A DNA stretch of 64,000 nt from Spirabiliibacterium mucosae (GTDB taxonomy: Bacteria > Pseudomonadota > Gammaproteobacteria > Enterobacterales > Pasteurellaceae): assembly GCF_014884965.1 (NCBI RefSeq), contig NZ_JABTBO010000003.1, positions 52,497 through 116,496 of the forward strand, in the 5' to 3' direction. A model generated the notes under the pieces. That model saw only the letters and a list, made by a program, of their open reading frames with translations. It did not search any database and was not told where the DNA came from. The translations under genes and the position numbers were made by a program. Of the stretch, positions 10,196-20,785 are shown piece by piece. The number at the start of each line of letters is the position of its first letter. The stretch's first letter is position 1.

Positions 10196-10890
10196 ATTTC
10201 ACTCCAGTGTGTAAGGGTTTGTGAAAGATTCGCACCACCAAACAATGCGCTGCCACTGACAATCCAATCAATATCATACTGACAAAACACTTTTGCCATG
10301 TCTAATGTCATGGAGCCATCTATGCTAATAATTTTACGTTCACGCTCATCGCCAAGAAGTTTATGCAGCTGTTTAATTCGTTCAACTGTATAATCAATTG
10401 ATGCTTTATCTCCTGTTCTAGGATCGAGCGTCAACAATTGAATAACATCAACATACTGCAAATAATCTTGTAACGTTTCAAGTGATGTTTCAGGACACAA
10501 ACTGAGCCCTGATAAAACTTGTTGTTCAGGCAAATATTGCTGGGATAACCATTGTAGTGATTTCAATAAATTGTCAGATGCTTCTAATTGCAATGTAACA
10601 ACATTTGCACCTGATTTAATACACTGGGTTATTAATTCAATGTCACACTGATTAGCTGTCAATAAGTGCACATCTTTAAAAAAGCCACCAGGAAACTTTG
10701 ACACCGCCATAGGCCCTACTGTGAAGAGAGGTGAAAAACTGCCATCGGCTATATCAAAATGTAGAAGGTTTATATTAAACTGCTTTAATAATGACAAAGT
10801 AACTTCAAAACCCAGCCAATCTGAAGAAATTATTCCAGCACTGATTTTTTCAGCCTTTATATTTTGAATAAAATCAGATTTATCCATCAT
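10189..10890 (-). CDS. lsrE: LsrE-like ribulose-phosphate 3-epimerase family protein
   Basis: TIM-barrel protein of the ribulose-phosphate epimerase family, 233 residues, last gene of the lsr operon. Metal-ligand positions are recognisable: His and Asp in LLHFDIADG, His in DVHLL, and Asp in SIDGS. The usual His after the third strand is replaced in TLQLEAS. Salmonella lsr operons end with an epimerase-like lsrE that E. coli lacks, so I infer the same gene here; its reaction in AI-2 metabolism is not established. The start overlaps the lsrG stop by four bases (ATGA), indicating coupling. Confidence 0.75.
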   Translation of the reverse strand: MMDKSDFIQNIKAEKISAGIISSDWLGFEVTLSLLKQFNINLLHFDIADGSFSPLFTVGPMAVSKFPGGFFKDVHLLTANQCDIELITQCIKSGANVVTLQLEASDNLLKSLQWLSQQYLPEQQVLSGLSLCPETSLETLQDYLQYVDVIQLLTLDPRTGDKASIDYTVERIKQLHKLLGDERERKIISIDGSMTLDMAKVFCQYDIDWIVSGSALFGGANLSQTLTHWSEIP

Positions 10891-11192
10891 AATTCATCCA
10901 ACTTAGGTAAAAGCCAATTAAAGATTTTTTTGCTTCTTGGCTTAGACATAAGTGGCTCGAGTTCCTTTACGCAACGTTTATAATGCTCTGTAGTGCGATG
11001 TTCCTCCAAAGCTTGCTCGTTTTGATATACTTCATAGGCATAGAAACGAGTTGGGACATCAGGATCTCGCAACACATCAAAACGTACATTACCCTTCTCA
11101 TTACGTGTTCCATAATGATTTCGAGAAAAAACTTCTAAAAACTCCTCTTCTTTTCCCTCTTTAATATTAATTTCCACTAACATTGCAAACAT
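10887..11192 (-). CDS. lsrG: AI-2 degradation protein LsrG
   Basis: Small ABM-domain enzyme that isomerises phospho-AI-2 (P-HPD) before LsrF cleaves it. 101 residues; MLVEINIKEGKEEEFLEVF, RFDVLRDPDVPTRFYAYE and TEHYKRCVKELEPLM align with E. coli LsrG (96 residues). GGAGA lies about nine bases before the ATG at 11192. It is separated from lsrF by a strong hairpin (11209-11242) and overlaps the epimerase gene by four bases. Confidence 0.93.
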   Translation of the reverse strand: MFAMLVEINIKEGKEEEFLEVFSRNHYGTRNEKGNVRFDVLRDPDVPTRFYAYEVYQNEQALEEHRTTEHYKRCVKELEPLMSKPRSKKIFNWLLPKLDEL

Positions 11193-11208
11193 AGATTTTA
11201 TCTCCGTT

Positions 11209-11242
11209 AAAAAATGGAGATAATAGAAACTATTATCTCCAT
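11209..11242 (-). terminator. Hairpin with U tract between lsrF and lsrG
   Basis: ATGGAGATAATAG (11214-11226) and CTATTATCTCCAT (11230-11242) form a perfect 13-bp stem with an AAA loop. On the minus strand the stem is followed by six Us (11214-11209). It has the form of an intrinsic terminator inside the operon, 17 bases before lsrG, so it may attenuate lsrG-lsrE or protect the upstream mRNA. Confidence 0.65.
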
Positions 11243-11248
11243 AGATAA

Positions 11249-12127
11249 TTAATTAGATTTCAAATCTAAATAGAGTTGATAAGCTTTTTCTGCTGTTTCA
11301 TTGTCATGTACAACGGCATTCACAGCTTTAAGCATAGCAATTGGTGCGTCTGATTGGAAAATATTACGTCCCATGTCAACACCCGCTGCACCTTGATCAA
11401 TTGCTTTATAGCACATTTCTAAAGCTTCTTTTTCTGGAAGCTTTTTGCCACCCGCAATCACAATAGGTACAGGACATCCTGCCGTAATACGTTCAAACCC
11501 TTGCTCAACGAAATAGGTTTTAATAACATGCGCACCCATTTCAGCGGCAATACGAGTTGCAAGTGAAAAATAGCGTTGATCTCGCGCCATATCCTTACCA
11601 ACACCTGTCACAGCCATTGTTGGCATACCAAAACGCATACCATCATCAATCAACTTAATAATATTTTTGATTGATTGGTGCTCGTATTCAGAACCAATAT
11701 AAACCTGAGCAGCCATTGCAGATACATTCAATCTCAACGCATCTTCAACACCAACAGCAACTGCCTCATTGGACAACTCTGTTAAAATTGAATTTGCTCC
11801 AGATGCTCTTAGTACAACAGGTTTCCGTGTTTTAGGTGGCACAATACTACGCAGAATTCCTCTTGTACACATCAATACATCTGTGTATTCAAATAATGGG
11901 GCAATATTGAGATCAATTCGCTCGAGGCCAGTTGTTGGCCCTTGAAAATAACCATGATCAAAGGCCAACATTACTGTCTTGCCCGATTTCGGATTAAATA
12001 TATTCGCTAAGCGTGATTGCATTCCCCAATCTAATGATCCCAAACCTTTCATGTAAAAAGTATCATTTTTTTGAGGTCTGTCTAATCCGAAGTCTTTGCC
12101 ATCACGAATATCATCTAAATCAGCCAT
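11249..12127 (-). CDS. lsrF: LsrF thiolase acting on P-HPD (phospho-AI-2 breakdown)
   Basis: Class I aldolase-fold enzyme that transfers an acetyl group from 3-hydroxy-2,4-pentadione 5-phosphate to CoA, ending AI-2 catabolism. 292 residues (E. coli 291). The Schiff-base lysine is Lys203 in [24 protein letters not shown] and [15 protein letters not shown] are family signatures. It lies between lsrB and lsrG as in enteric lsr operons. Base composition is much more AT-rich than the neighbouring chromosome. Confidence 0.95.
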   Translation of the reverse strand: MADLDDIRDGKDFGLDRPQKNDTFYMKGLGSLDWGMQSRLANIFNPKSGKTVMLAFDHGYFQGPTTGLERIDLNIAPLFEYTDVLMCTRGILRSIVPPKTRKPVVLRASGANSILTELSNEAVAVGVEDALRLNVSAMAAQVYIGSEYEHQSIKNIIKLIDDGMRFGMPTMAVTGVGKDMARDQRYFSLATRIAAEMGAHVIKTYFVEQGFERITAGCPVPIVIAGGKKLPEKEALEMCYKAIDQGAAGVDMGRNIFQSDAPIAMLKAVNAVVHDNETAEKAYQLYLDLKSN

Positions 12128-12145
12128 TTATACTCTCCATTTTGA

Positions 12146-13171
12146 TTAAAAATTGTAATCATCAATATTATCTTTAGTGAAGACTACACGCTCTGGTAAA
12201 ACAATAATACCATTATCATCAGCTTCATAATCATAACCTTGTACACTATTTGGTGAAATTTCAACTTCACCTACATTTGGCACATCTAGCTTGTCACCAA
12301 TCTTAAATTTTTTGCCTTTAAGCATATCATTGGCGATAGCGATTGATAATTTACCTTGCTTAACAACATCCCATAGCCCGAATTGTTTCACGGTACCGCG
12401 TTTAACGTAAGGTCGCATAACATTTGGGGTACTAAATCCAACAATAACAACGCCTTGGCGTTTCAAGTTTTCTGCAGCTTGTGCTGCAGCTGGCAATGCA
12501 TTGGCATCAGGCGCGATAATTGCATCGAGATCTGGATAGGCTTTTAAGATACCCTCAGCTGTTTGCAATGATTTGATTGCATCATTATAACCAAATTGGG
12601 TGGTCACAATCTCCCATTCTGGATGTTCTTTTTGAATCTTTTCTTTAGCAACGTTGACCCATTGGTTTTGGTCAGTTACTGTCGGACTAGAATAGAAGAA
12701 AGCAACTTTAGCTTTTGGCTTATCAATCTGTGATGATGCCATCTCAACAAGCATCGCTCCTAACTGTGTTGGTGTTCCCTGATTAATATAATAACTACGA
12801 CATTCTGGATTAGTATCAGAATCCCAAGTGAGTACTTTAACGCCGCGTTTCATCGCACGTTTAAGAGTAGAACATAAACCATCAGGCGATACAGCAGCTA
12901 CAACAATAGAGTTATATCCTTGGTTAACAAAGTTATTAATCAATTGTACTTGATTTGATACACTTGGTTCTGTCGGGCCATCATAGGTTACATCAACGCC
13001 AAGCTCTTTACCCATTGCTTCTGCACCCTGGCCACCGCTAGTGAAATAACCTACACCGACCAATTTAGGAATAAATGCAATTCTGTCCTTGGCTGATGCT
13101 ACCGTGCTGAGAGTTACTCCCAAACCTAATGCGACAGCTAAAGCAGTAGTTTTAATAAGTGGCTTTTTCAT
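12146..13171 (-). CDS. lsrB: AI-2 periplasmic binding protein LsrB
   Basis: Substrate-binding protein of the LsrACDB transporter; binds AI-2 in the periplasm. I choose the ATG at 13171 because AAGGAG lies just upstream and a clean signal peptide follows ([19 protein letters not shown], cleaved near VASA). 341 residues. The ligand-site regions of Salmonella LsrB are present: [29 protein letters not shown] and [13 protein letters not shown]. Downstream of lsrD by 25 bases. Confidence 0.95.
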   Translation of the reverse strand: MKKPLIKTTALAVALGLGVTLSTVASAKDRIAFIPKLVGVGYFTSGGQGAEAMGKELGVDVTYDGPTEPSVSNQVQLINNFVNQGYNSIVVAAVSPDGLCSTLKRAMKRGVKVLTWDSDTNPECRSYYINQGTPTQLGAMLVEMASSQIDKPKAKVAFFYSSPTVTDQNQWVNVAKEKIQKEHPEWEIVTTQFGYNDAIKSLQTAEGILKAYPDLDAIIAPDANALPAAAQAAENLKRQGVVIVGFSTPNVMRPYVKRGTVKQFGLWDVVKQGKLSIAIANDMLKGKKFKIGDKLDVPNVGEVEISPNSVQGYDYEADDNGIIVLPERVVFTKDNIDDYNF

Positions 13172-13196
13172 GGTCTTTCTCCTTCTGTGTAAAATG

Positions 13197-14187
13197 CTAA
13201 TGTGAACATTTACGACTAAACCAAGCAAATATTGAACTCGAATATAAACTCAATGATTTGCCAATTAATACAATGATCAAAAGTGCACCGGATAAAGCAC
13301 TCGAAATTTCATTTGGTACACCAACCATTTGTAATCCTTGTTGCAAATAACCGATCAGAATAGCAGCAATTGCTGTCCCGATAACTGAACCTGCACCACC
13401 ATAAATATTGGCACCACCTAACACAACTGCTGTGATGACAGGCATTAATAACGAACTACCTAAATCGGAACGTGCGGAACCAAAATATGAGACTAATAGA
13501 ATACCCACAAAAGCGGCAACCACACCTAGAGAGCAATAAATGATAAACAATGTTTTGTTAACTGGGACTGCACTGTAGCGTGCGGTACGTTCACTCTGCC
13601 CGACTAAAAATGTATTACGGCCAATTGTTGTTTTGTGCATGAGTAACCAAAAGAGTATGGTCATTATCACAAAATAGATTATCGGCATTGGAATGATCCA
13701 TAAAGTTTGATTAGCAAACTCAAGCAAATAATCAGGAAAGCCTCCTATACCCTCATAACCTGTCGCGCCTGCAAATCCAGACATCAACAAAGCGCCACCG
13801 CCATATAAATACATCGTACCAAGTGTGATAACTAATGGATTAACTTTGGTATAAATAATCAATAAGGCATTAAATAATCCGCAAAAAGCACCCAACAGAA
13901 ACGTCAGTGGTATTGCGATAGACAATGAAATATCGAGTTTAAATAAAACGCCAAGAAATATTGCACACAGACCGACAGTAGAGCCAAATGAGATATCAAT
14001 CCCCCCCGCTTACAATAATCAGTGTTAGTGGTAGTGCAAGCATGCCAATATAAATAAAATCACTTGTGCTATAAAGCAATACATTAATGTCAAGCATTCT
14101 TGGATTGAAGGCACCAAAACCTAATATCTCTACAATAAGCAAACACAGCAGAGTTATCTCCCAAGAATATTTCTTAATAATACTCAT
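13197..14187 (-). CDS. lsrD: AI-2 ABC transporter permease LsrD (frameshifted)
   Basis: Second membrane permease of the AI-2 importer. It starts [17 protein letters not shown] at 14187, after AAGAGGTGA. The frame breaks at a run of seven Cs (14001-14007). Removing one restores [14 protein letters not shown], the conserved BPD_transp_2 segment, and gives 329 residues (E. coli 330). The remainder, including [18 protein letters not shown] and [15 protein letters not shown], is intact. An uptake signal sits in the 21-base gap to lsrC. The extra C may be a sequencing error. Confidence 0.9.
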
Positions 14188-14208
14188 TTTTCACCTCTTG
14201 ACCGCACT

Positions 14209-15189
14209 TTAATCTTTTAGGAATCGGAGATATTTTTGTGTTTTGATACTTTTTGCTATCATCACACGAATACGACCATCAAACACTAGGACAGCAAGTA
14301 ACACAATACCTGCAATGAAGTTATTCCAATATGCTGGGACTTTTAAAAGCACTAATACTGTATCTATTTGTATTAAGAAATAAGCACCTAAAATCGCACC
14401 CAAAATGTTCCCTGAGCCACCGAGCAAGCTTATTCCACCTAAGACACAAGCTGCAATTGCTTTCATCTCAAGGCCATTTCCTGTTGAATTAGGTACAAAA
14501 CCAATTTGCGATGCAAATACAATACCCGCCAAAGAAGCCATCAATCCATTAATCATAAATGCAGAAATACGAATATAATTAACATGAACACCTAGCTGCA
14601 ACGCACCTTGTAAATTATCTCCAACCGCATAAAACTGGCGCCCCAGACGCATCTTGGATAAAAAGAAGTAACTAACACATATCAATAAAATAATAGACAA
14701 CCCAATAATAGATATATTAATAAAGTGCGGTTCAGATAATGATTTTAACGACTGCGGCAAACCTTCAATCCATTTACCACCTGTAATAAGCAGCATAATT
14801 CCCCGATATAAACCGAGTGTTCCTAATGTTGCAACAATCGCTGGTATACGTAGATTTGTCACCAAAATGCCATTAATTAGCCCTGCTAATAGCCCTATGC
14901 CAACTGTACCGGCCAAAGACAGTGTGAAGCTGTATCCTGCATTTAACATACTGCCCATGATCACCGCACTTAAGCCCATAATAGAGCCAACAGAAACATC
15001 AATATTTCGCGTTAGGATGACAAAAGTTGCTCCAATCGCCAATAAAATGACAATTTGTGAAGAGCTAAAAATCATTGTGATTGTTTGTAGACTAAAACCA
15101 TCCCCAGCCGATAGAAACAGAAAAATGAACATCAGCATAATGGCAAAAAGGATTGTTAGCTCTCGATTTCTTTGAATAAATTTCCACAT
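14209..15189 (-). CDS. lsrC: AI-2 ABC transporter permease LsrC
   Basis: Integral inner-membrane permease pairing with LsrD. 326 residues with about nine or ten hydrophobic helices. The family segments [36 protein letters not shown] and [15 protein letters not shown] are clear. Slightly shorter than E. coli LsrC (342), mostly at the termini. It starts 5 bases after the lsrA stop. Two uptake-signal cores lie within the gene. Confidence 0.95.
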   Translation of the reverse strand: MWKFIQRNRELTILFAIMLMFIFLFLSAGDGFSLQTITMIFSSSQIVILLAIGATFVILTRNIDVSVGSIMGLSAVIMGSMLNAGYSFTLSLAGTVGIGLLAGLINGILVTNLRIPAIVATLGTLGLYRGIMLLITGGKWIEGLPQSLKSLSEPHFINISIIGLSIILLICVSYFFLSKMRLGRQFYAVGDNLQGALQLGVHVNYIRISAFMINGLMASLAGIVFASQIGFVPNSTGNGLEMKAIAACVLGGISLLGGSGNILGAILGAYFLIQIDTVLVLLKVPAYWNNFIAGIVLLAVLVFDGRIRVMIAKSIKTQKYLRFLKD

Positions 15190-15194
15190 AATGA

Positions 15195-16701
15195 CTACTC
15201 TCCACTAAATGCCATTTGCATAATTCGATCGGTTGAAATTTGATCACCAATTAACGCTGGACTTGTTTGACCATCATGCATAACAATAACCCTATCAGAC
15301 ATAAGTTCAATTTCTTCTAAATCTGAAGAAATAAACAACACAGCAACATTTTGTTTTGCTATATTTTTGATCAATTGATAAATGTCAGCCCTTGCACCAA
15401 CATCAACACCTCGCGTTGGTTCATCAACGATTAACAATGCGGGATTAGCTTCTAAACATTTCGCAATCAGAATTTTTTGTTGATTACCACCAGAAAGCGT
15501 CCGTACTGGTTGATCTGGGCTATTGAATTTAATCCCGATAGCACGCTGATAACGCTCAAAGATGGCATTTTCTTTCGCACTGTTGATAAATAATCCCATT
15601 TTGTTATAGGTCAAACCATTTGTATTCCATGACAAAGGAGCATCTAAATAAAGCCCTGATGCTTGTCTATCCTCGGGTAAATAAACAATGCCTTGATCTA
15701 AACGATCTCGAATAGATAACGTATTGATAACTTGATCGAGAATAAAATTTTACCTCCTTAGCATGACGAAGCCCATAAATTGTTTCTGCAAGTTCAGTTC
15801 GTCCTGCACCGACTACACCTGCCAACCCCAAAATCTCACCTGGAAAGATATCAAAACTAATTTCTTTGAAGCCTTCCCCTCGGAGATTATCAAGGGTCAA
15901 AACAGGTTTTGATTTATCTTTTATACGGTTATGCCCTGGCAGCTCTAGCCAAAGTTTTTGTGAATCACTGAGTTTTGTATTTTTGGAACCTGGAGTAATC
16001 GCTTCAATGACATCATTCTTATCTAACTCCTGTGTTTTACCATGTAAGGCAATATAGCCATCGCGCATTACACTAATTTCATCAGCAATTTTATAAACTT
16101 CTGGTAATTTGTGAGAAATGAAAACAATGCCAACACCTTTGGCTAGCAGCTTTTGAATCTGTTTGAATAGATTTTCTGTTTCAACGGGTGTTAACGAGGC
16201 TGTCGGCTCATCTAAAATCAGAATTTTTGCATCTCTCATCAAACCGCGCATAATCTCGACAAGTTGTTGGTCAGCGACTTCAAGTAAACCCGCTTGAGAT
16301 TCAAGAGGGAGATGACAATTGAGCTCAGTCAATAAACTATCGAGCTTATTTAGATTATTTTTATGCTGTTCAAGCCCAAATAAAATGTTTTCTTGAACAC
16401 TCAAGTTTGGAAATAACAATGGTTCTTGCGGGACGAGATAGATTCCCAAAGCGTGCGCTTTATGAGGTGTTAAATGACTTTGTATGGCATCATTAACTTT
16501 TATTTCACCATTATCAGGTACTTCGATGCCAGCAATAATTTTCATCAGTGTGGACTTACCCGCACCATTACCACCGAGTAAAGCATGCACTTTCCCAGCT
16601 AGAAGCGCAAAATCAATATCTTTTAATACACTTACGCCAGAAAATGATTTGCTCATACCTTTCACACTAAGCAGTGTCGTTGGTTCGAATGTATTAGTCA
16701 T
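15195..16701 (-). CDS. lsrA: AI-2 ABC transporter ATPase LsrA (frameshifted)
   Basis: Cytoplasmic ATPase with two fused ABC domains that powers AI-2 import. Domain 1 (about 1-235) has GGNGAGKST and [12 protein letters not shown] but no canonical LSGGQ signature ([15 protein letters not shown]). Domain 2 has [13 protein letters not shown] and [12 protein letters not shown]. The frame breaks at 15744-15751 (AAAATTTT). Removing one base gives [19 protein letters not shown] followed by [17 protein letters not shown], matching LsrA; the joined product has about 501 residues (E. coli 511). An AGGAGG lies just before the slip point. First gene of the operon, divergent from lsrR. Confidence 0.9.
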
Positions 16702-16711
16702 ATATCACCAC

Positions 16712-16744
16712 TGAACAAAAAATTTATTAAAATTCATATGTTCA
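16712..16744. promoter_or_regulatory. Candidate LsrR operator, lsrA side
   Basis: TGAACA (16712-16717) and TGTTCA (16739-16744) form a perfect inverted hexamer pair separated by 21 bp, starting 10 bp upstream of the lsrA ATG. A second pair with the same spacing lies beside lsrR. Assignment to LsrR is inference. Confidence 0.45.
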
Positions 16745-16772
16745 AAAAGATATCATAAAAAAAGTATTATTC

Positions 16773-16788
16773 TGTGATAAAGATCACA
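16773..16788. promoter_or_regulatory. CRP-cAMP binding site in the lsrA-lsrR control region
   Basis: TGTGATAAAGATCACA is a perfect match to both CRP half-sites with the correct 6-bp spacer. It lies 71 bp upstream of the lsrA start. The E. coli lsr operon is CRP-dependent, so this predicts catabolite control of AI-2 uptake. Confidence 0.75.
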
Positions 16789-16832
16789 AAATCTTCAAAA
16801 CAAACTCTATAGATCACTTATAAATCATAATT

Positions 16833-16848
16833 TGCGAAGTAAATCACA
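16833..16848. promoter_or_regulatory. Second CRP-like site, lsrR side
   Basis: TGCGAAGTAAATCACA keeps one perfect half (TCACA) and has TGCGA in the other, the half-site form seen in Pasteurellaceae CRP-S sites. It lies 82 bp upstream of the lsrR start and may serve lsrRK. Confidence 0.45.
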
Positions 16849-16867
16849 AAAATCACTTTTTTTAAAA

Positions 16868-16900
16868 AGAACAATTGGTAAAATAATTATCACATGTTTA
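16868..16900. promoter_or_regulatory. Candidate LsrR operator, lsrR side
   Basis: AGAACA (16868-16873) and TGTTTA (16895-16900) are separated by 21 bp, the same spacing as the pair at 16712-16744. Its right half (TAAACATGTGA read outward) resembles the right half of the first site (TGAACATATGA). Likely an autoregulatory site; inference. Confidence 0.4.
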
Positions 16901-16930
16901 TCCTAAACGCACATGGGTGAGGACGTTAAA

Positions 16931-17890
16931 ATGAATGATCTGGATAGTAATAAGTTTACCTTTAGCTCAGATTGTGAAGAAGAGCTTTTAGCGAGAATTG
17001 GCTGGTTCTATTATCACGACAATCTTACACAAAACGAGATTGGAAAACTTCTCAATATCCCTAGACTAAAGGTGTCACGGCTACTCGAAAAAGCACGTCA
17101 AATCGGATTGATCAAAGTAGAAATTCGATCGCGCTACACAGGTTGTCTAGAATTAGAAGAAGCGCTTAAACAAACATTTCACCTCAAGCACATTAGAGTT
17201 ATACCTGCGTTAGATGCTCACGAAGTCAACTCACGCCTTGGAATTGCCGCATCGCAATTACTTAGCACACTCATGATGCCAGATGAATTACTGGCGATTG
17301 GCTTTGGCGAAACAATTATGGAGACCATCAAGCATAGCAATGAGTTTATTACTCACAACAATATCAAGCTGATTACGCTTTCTGGCGGGGTCGGGCCTTA
17401 TATGAAAGGAATTGGGCAACTGAGTAGCAATTGCAATGTAAGCATTATCCCAGCCCCTCTACGAGCTTCATCACGCGAGGCGGCTAATTTTTCAAAAAGA
17501 ATCTTCAATCAAAATATTATGCTAGCTGCCAGCTCAGCCAATGTAGCGATCGTCGGAATTGGAGCTACATTACAAAAAGGGCAAGCGACTTTACTACGTT
17601 CAGGTTATATAACAGAACAAAGTCAACAGCAGCTACGAAAAGCCGGCGCAATTGGTGACATTCTTGGCTATTTTATGCAAGCAGATGGCCACCTTAAGGA
17701 TAATGTTTCTTTGCATGATGAGCTTATCAGTGTATCACTTGATAAATTAAAACAAATTTCTACGGTCATTGGCATTGCAGGTGGTGAGAATAAAGTTGAT
17801 GCCATATACAGTGCTCTTATGGGTAAATACATCAACTCACTTGTAACAGAGGAAAATACTGCGAAACTACTTCTTGCCAAACACATATAG
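16931..17890 (+). CDS. lsrR: Transcriptional repressor LsrR
   Basis: SorC/DeoR-type repressor that releases the lsr promoters on binding phospho-AI-2. I take the ATG at 16931, preceded by GAGGAC, giving 319 residues (E. coli 317). A helix-turn-helix lies at about residues 32-55 (LTQNEIGKLLNIPRLKVSR). A sugar-binding domain follows, with ITLSGGVGPYMKG and the C-terminal VIGIAGGENKVDAI. Divergent from lsrA across a region with CRP sites and paired inverted repeats. Upstream of lsrK by 29 bases. Confidence 0.95.
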   Translation: MNDLDSNKFTFSSDCEEELLARIGWFYYHDNLTQNEIGKLLNIPRLKVSRLLEKARQIGLIKVEIRSRYTGCLELEEALKQTFHLKHIRVIPALDAHEVNSRLGIAASQLLSTLMMPDELLAIGFGETIMETIKHSNEFITHNNIKLITLSGGVGPYMKGIGQLSSNCNVSIIPAPLRASSREAANFSKRIFNQNIMLAASSANVAIVGIGATLQKGQATLLRSGYITEQSQQQLRKAGAIGDILGYFMQADGHLKDNVSLHDELISVSLDKLKQISTVIGIAGGENKVDAIYSALMGKYINSLVTEENTAKLLLAKHI

Positions 17891-17919
17891 ATTAATTCAA
17901 CTTGTTCGGGGGTATTCTT

Positions 17920-19487
17920 ATGACTAGTCAAAATCAATACTTAATGGCAATAGATGCTGGCACTGGTAGTGTGCGTGCTGTCATATTTGATTTAAAAGGT
18001 AAGCAAATTGCAACGGCACAGCAAGAATGGACCCACCAAACCGATCCAGATATACCAGGATCAATGAATTTCAATCTTGAACAAAATTGGCAGCTCGCCA
18101 CTTGGTGTATTACACAAGCTATAAAAAAAGCCAACATTGATCCGTCAGAAATTAAAGCCATTTCAACATGCTCTATGCGAGAGGCTATTGTTCTCTATGA
18201 TGCAAACAAAAACCTATTTGGGCTTGTGGAAATGTTGATGCTCGTGCAATAGCGCAAGTTAAACAATTAAAAAGTAGTGATGAAAACCAGTATGAAAAAA
18301 CAATGTATGCCCGCTCTGGACAAACATTATCCTTAAGTGCGGTTCCAAGACTATTATGGCTTAAAGAAAATCAACCCGATCTCTATCGGCAATGCCACTT
18401 TATGACTATGCTCAGTGATTGGCTTGGCTTCATGCTCACTGATGAGATTGGCGTTGAACCCTCTAATGCAGGCACCACAGGACTAATTAATCTCGAAACC
18501 AGACAATGGGATAGATCTTTACTTGATCAAGTTCAACTAAATTCAGACATACTCCCGCCAGTTAAAGAAACAGGAGAACTGCTTGGAAAGGTCACTTCTC
18601 AAGCAGCGCATCAAACAGGTCTCTCTGTTGATACTCCAGTAATTGTCGGCGGTGGCGATGTTCAACTCGGCTGTATTGGACTGGGTGTAACAGAACCTTC
18701 TCAAGGGGCTATCATTGGCGGCACCTTCTGGCAACAAGTTGTTAATTTAGCAAAAGCAAAAACCGATCCTGAAATGAATGTGAGAATAAATCCTCATGTT
18801 ATTGCCCCAATGGTTCAAGCTGAATCAATTAGCTTTTTTACAGGGCTGACAATGCGTTGGTTTAGAGATGTATTTTGTCAGGAAGAAATACAACAAGCAC
18901 AAAAAGAAGGTGTTGACGCATATAGCTTACTGGAATCGCAAGCAAAAAATATTCCTGTAGGCTCAAATAATGTCATTCCTATTTTTTCTGATGCCATGCA
19001 TTATGCTAATTGGTACCACGCAGCGCCGTCCTTTATTAATCTATCAATATCGCCTGAAAAATGTAATAAAGCCGTACTTTTCAGAGCACTGGAAGAAAAT
19101 GCAGCTATTGTCTCAGCCTATAATCTAAAACAAGTAGAACGTTTTTCTGGTGTTAAGCTTTCTTCAATTATTTTCGCTGGTGGTGGCTCAAAAGGAAAAC
19201 TTTGGTCACAGATTTTATCTGATGTTACTGGGCTTACCATCCATGTCCCTGTCGTAAAAGAGGCGACGGCACTGGGATGTGCAATCGCTGCGGGTGTCGG
19301 GGTTGGGCTCTATTCGTCAATGAAAGAGGCGGGAGAAAAACTCGTTAAAATTGAACACACATACCACCCAAATGTAGAAAATCATCAGTTATACCAAGCC
19401 CATATGGAGCGATGGCAAAAAGTTTATGCAGCTCAACGCGCCCTTGTTGACGCGGAGCTGACTGAATCGTTGTGGAAAGCGCCAGGC

Positions 19488-19493
<6 letters not shown>
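17920..19493 (+). CDS. lsrK: Autoinducer-2 kinase LsrK (frameshifted)
   Basis: FGGY-family kinase that phosphorylates imported AI-2, trapping it and creating the LsrR ligand. The ATG at 17920 follows GGGGGT and opens with [18 protein letters not shown], the ATPase phosphate-1 loop. The frame breaks at 18213-18214. Adding one C gives [20 protein letters not shown], matching LsrK, and about 524 residues (E. coli 530). Later motifs, [16 protein letters not shown] and [17 protein letters not shown], are intact. Its stop overlaps that of argD on the other strand. Confidence 0.92.
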
Positions 19494-20710
<1,217 letters not shown>

Positions 20711-20723
20711 TCAAATGATAAAC

Positions 20724-20747
20724 AAAGTGCGGTCACAACCGCACTTT
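20724..20747 (-). terminator. Paired uptake-signal hairpin after tldD
   Basis: AAAGTGCGGT (20724-20733) and ACCGCACTTT (20738-20747) around a CACA loop, in the gap between the tldD stop and the argD start. Probable terminator of the tldD transcript; the U tract is short. Confidence 0.5.
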
Positions 20748-20785
20748 TGAATAATTATGCAAATAATTGAATTTAATGTCAACTA

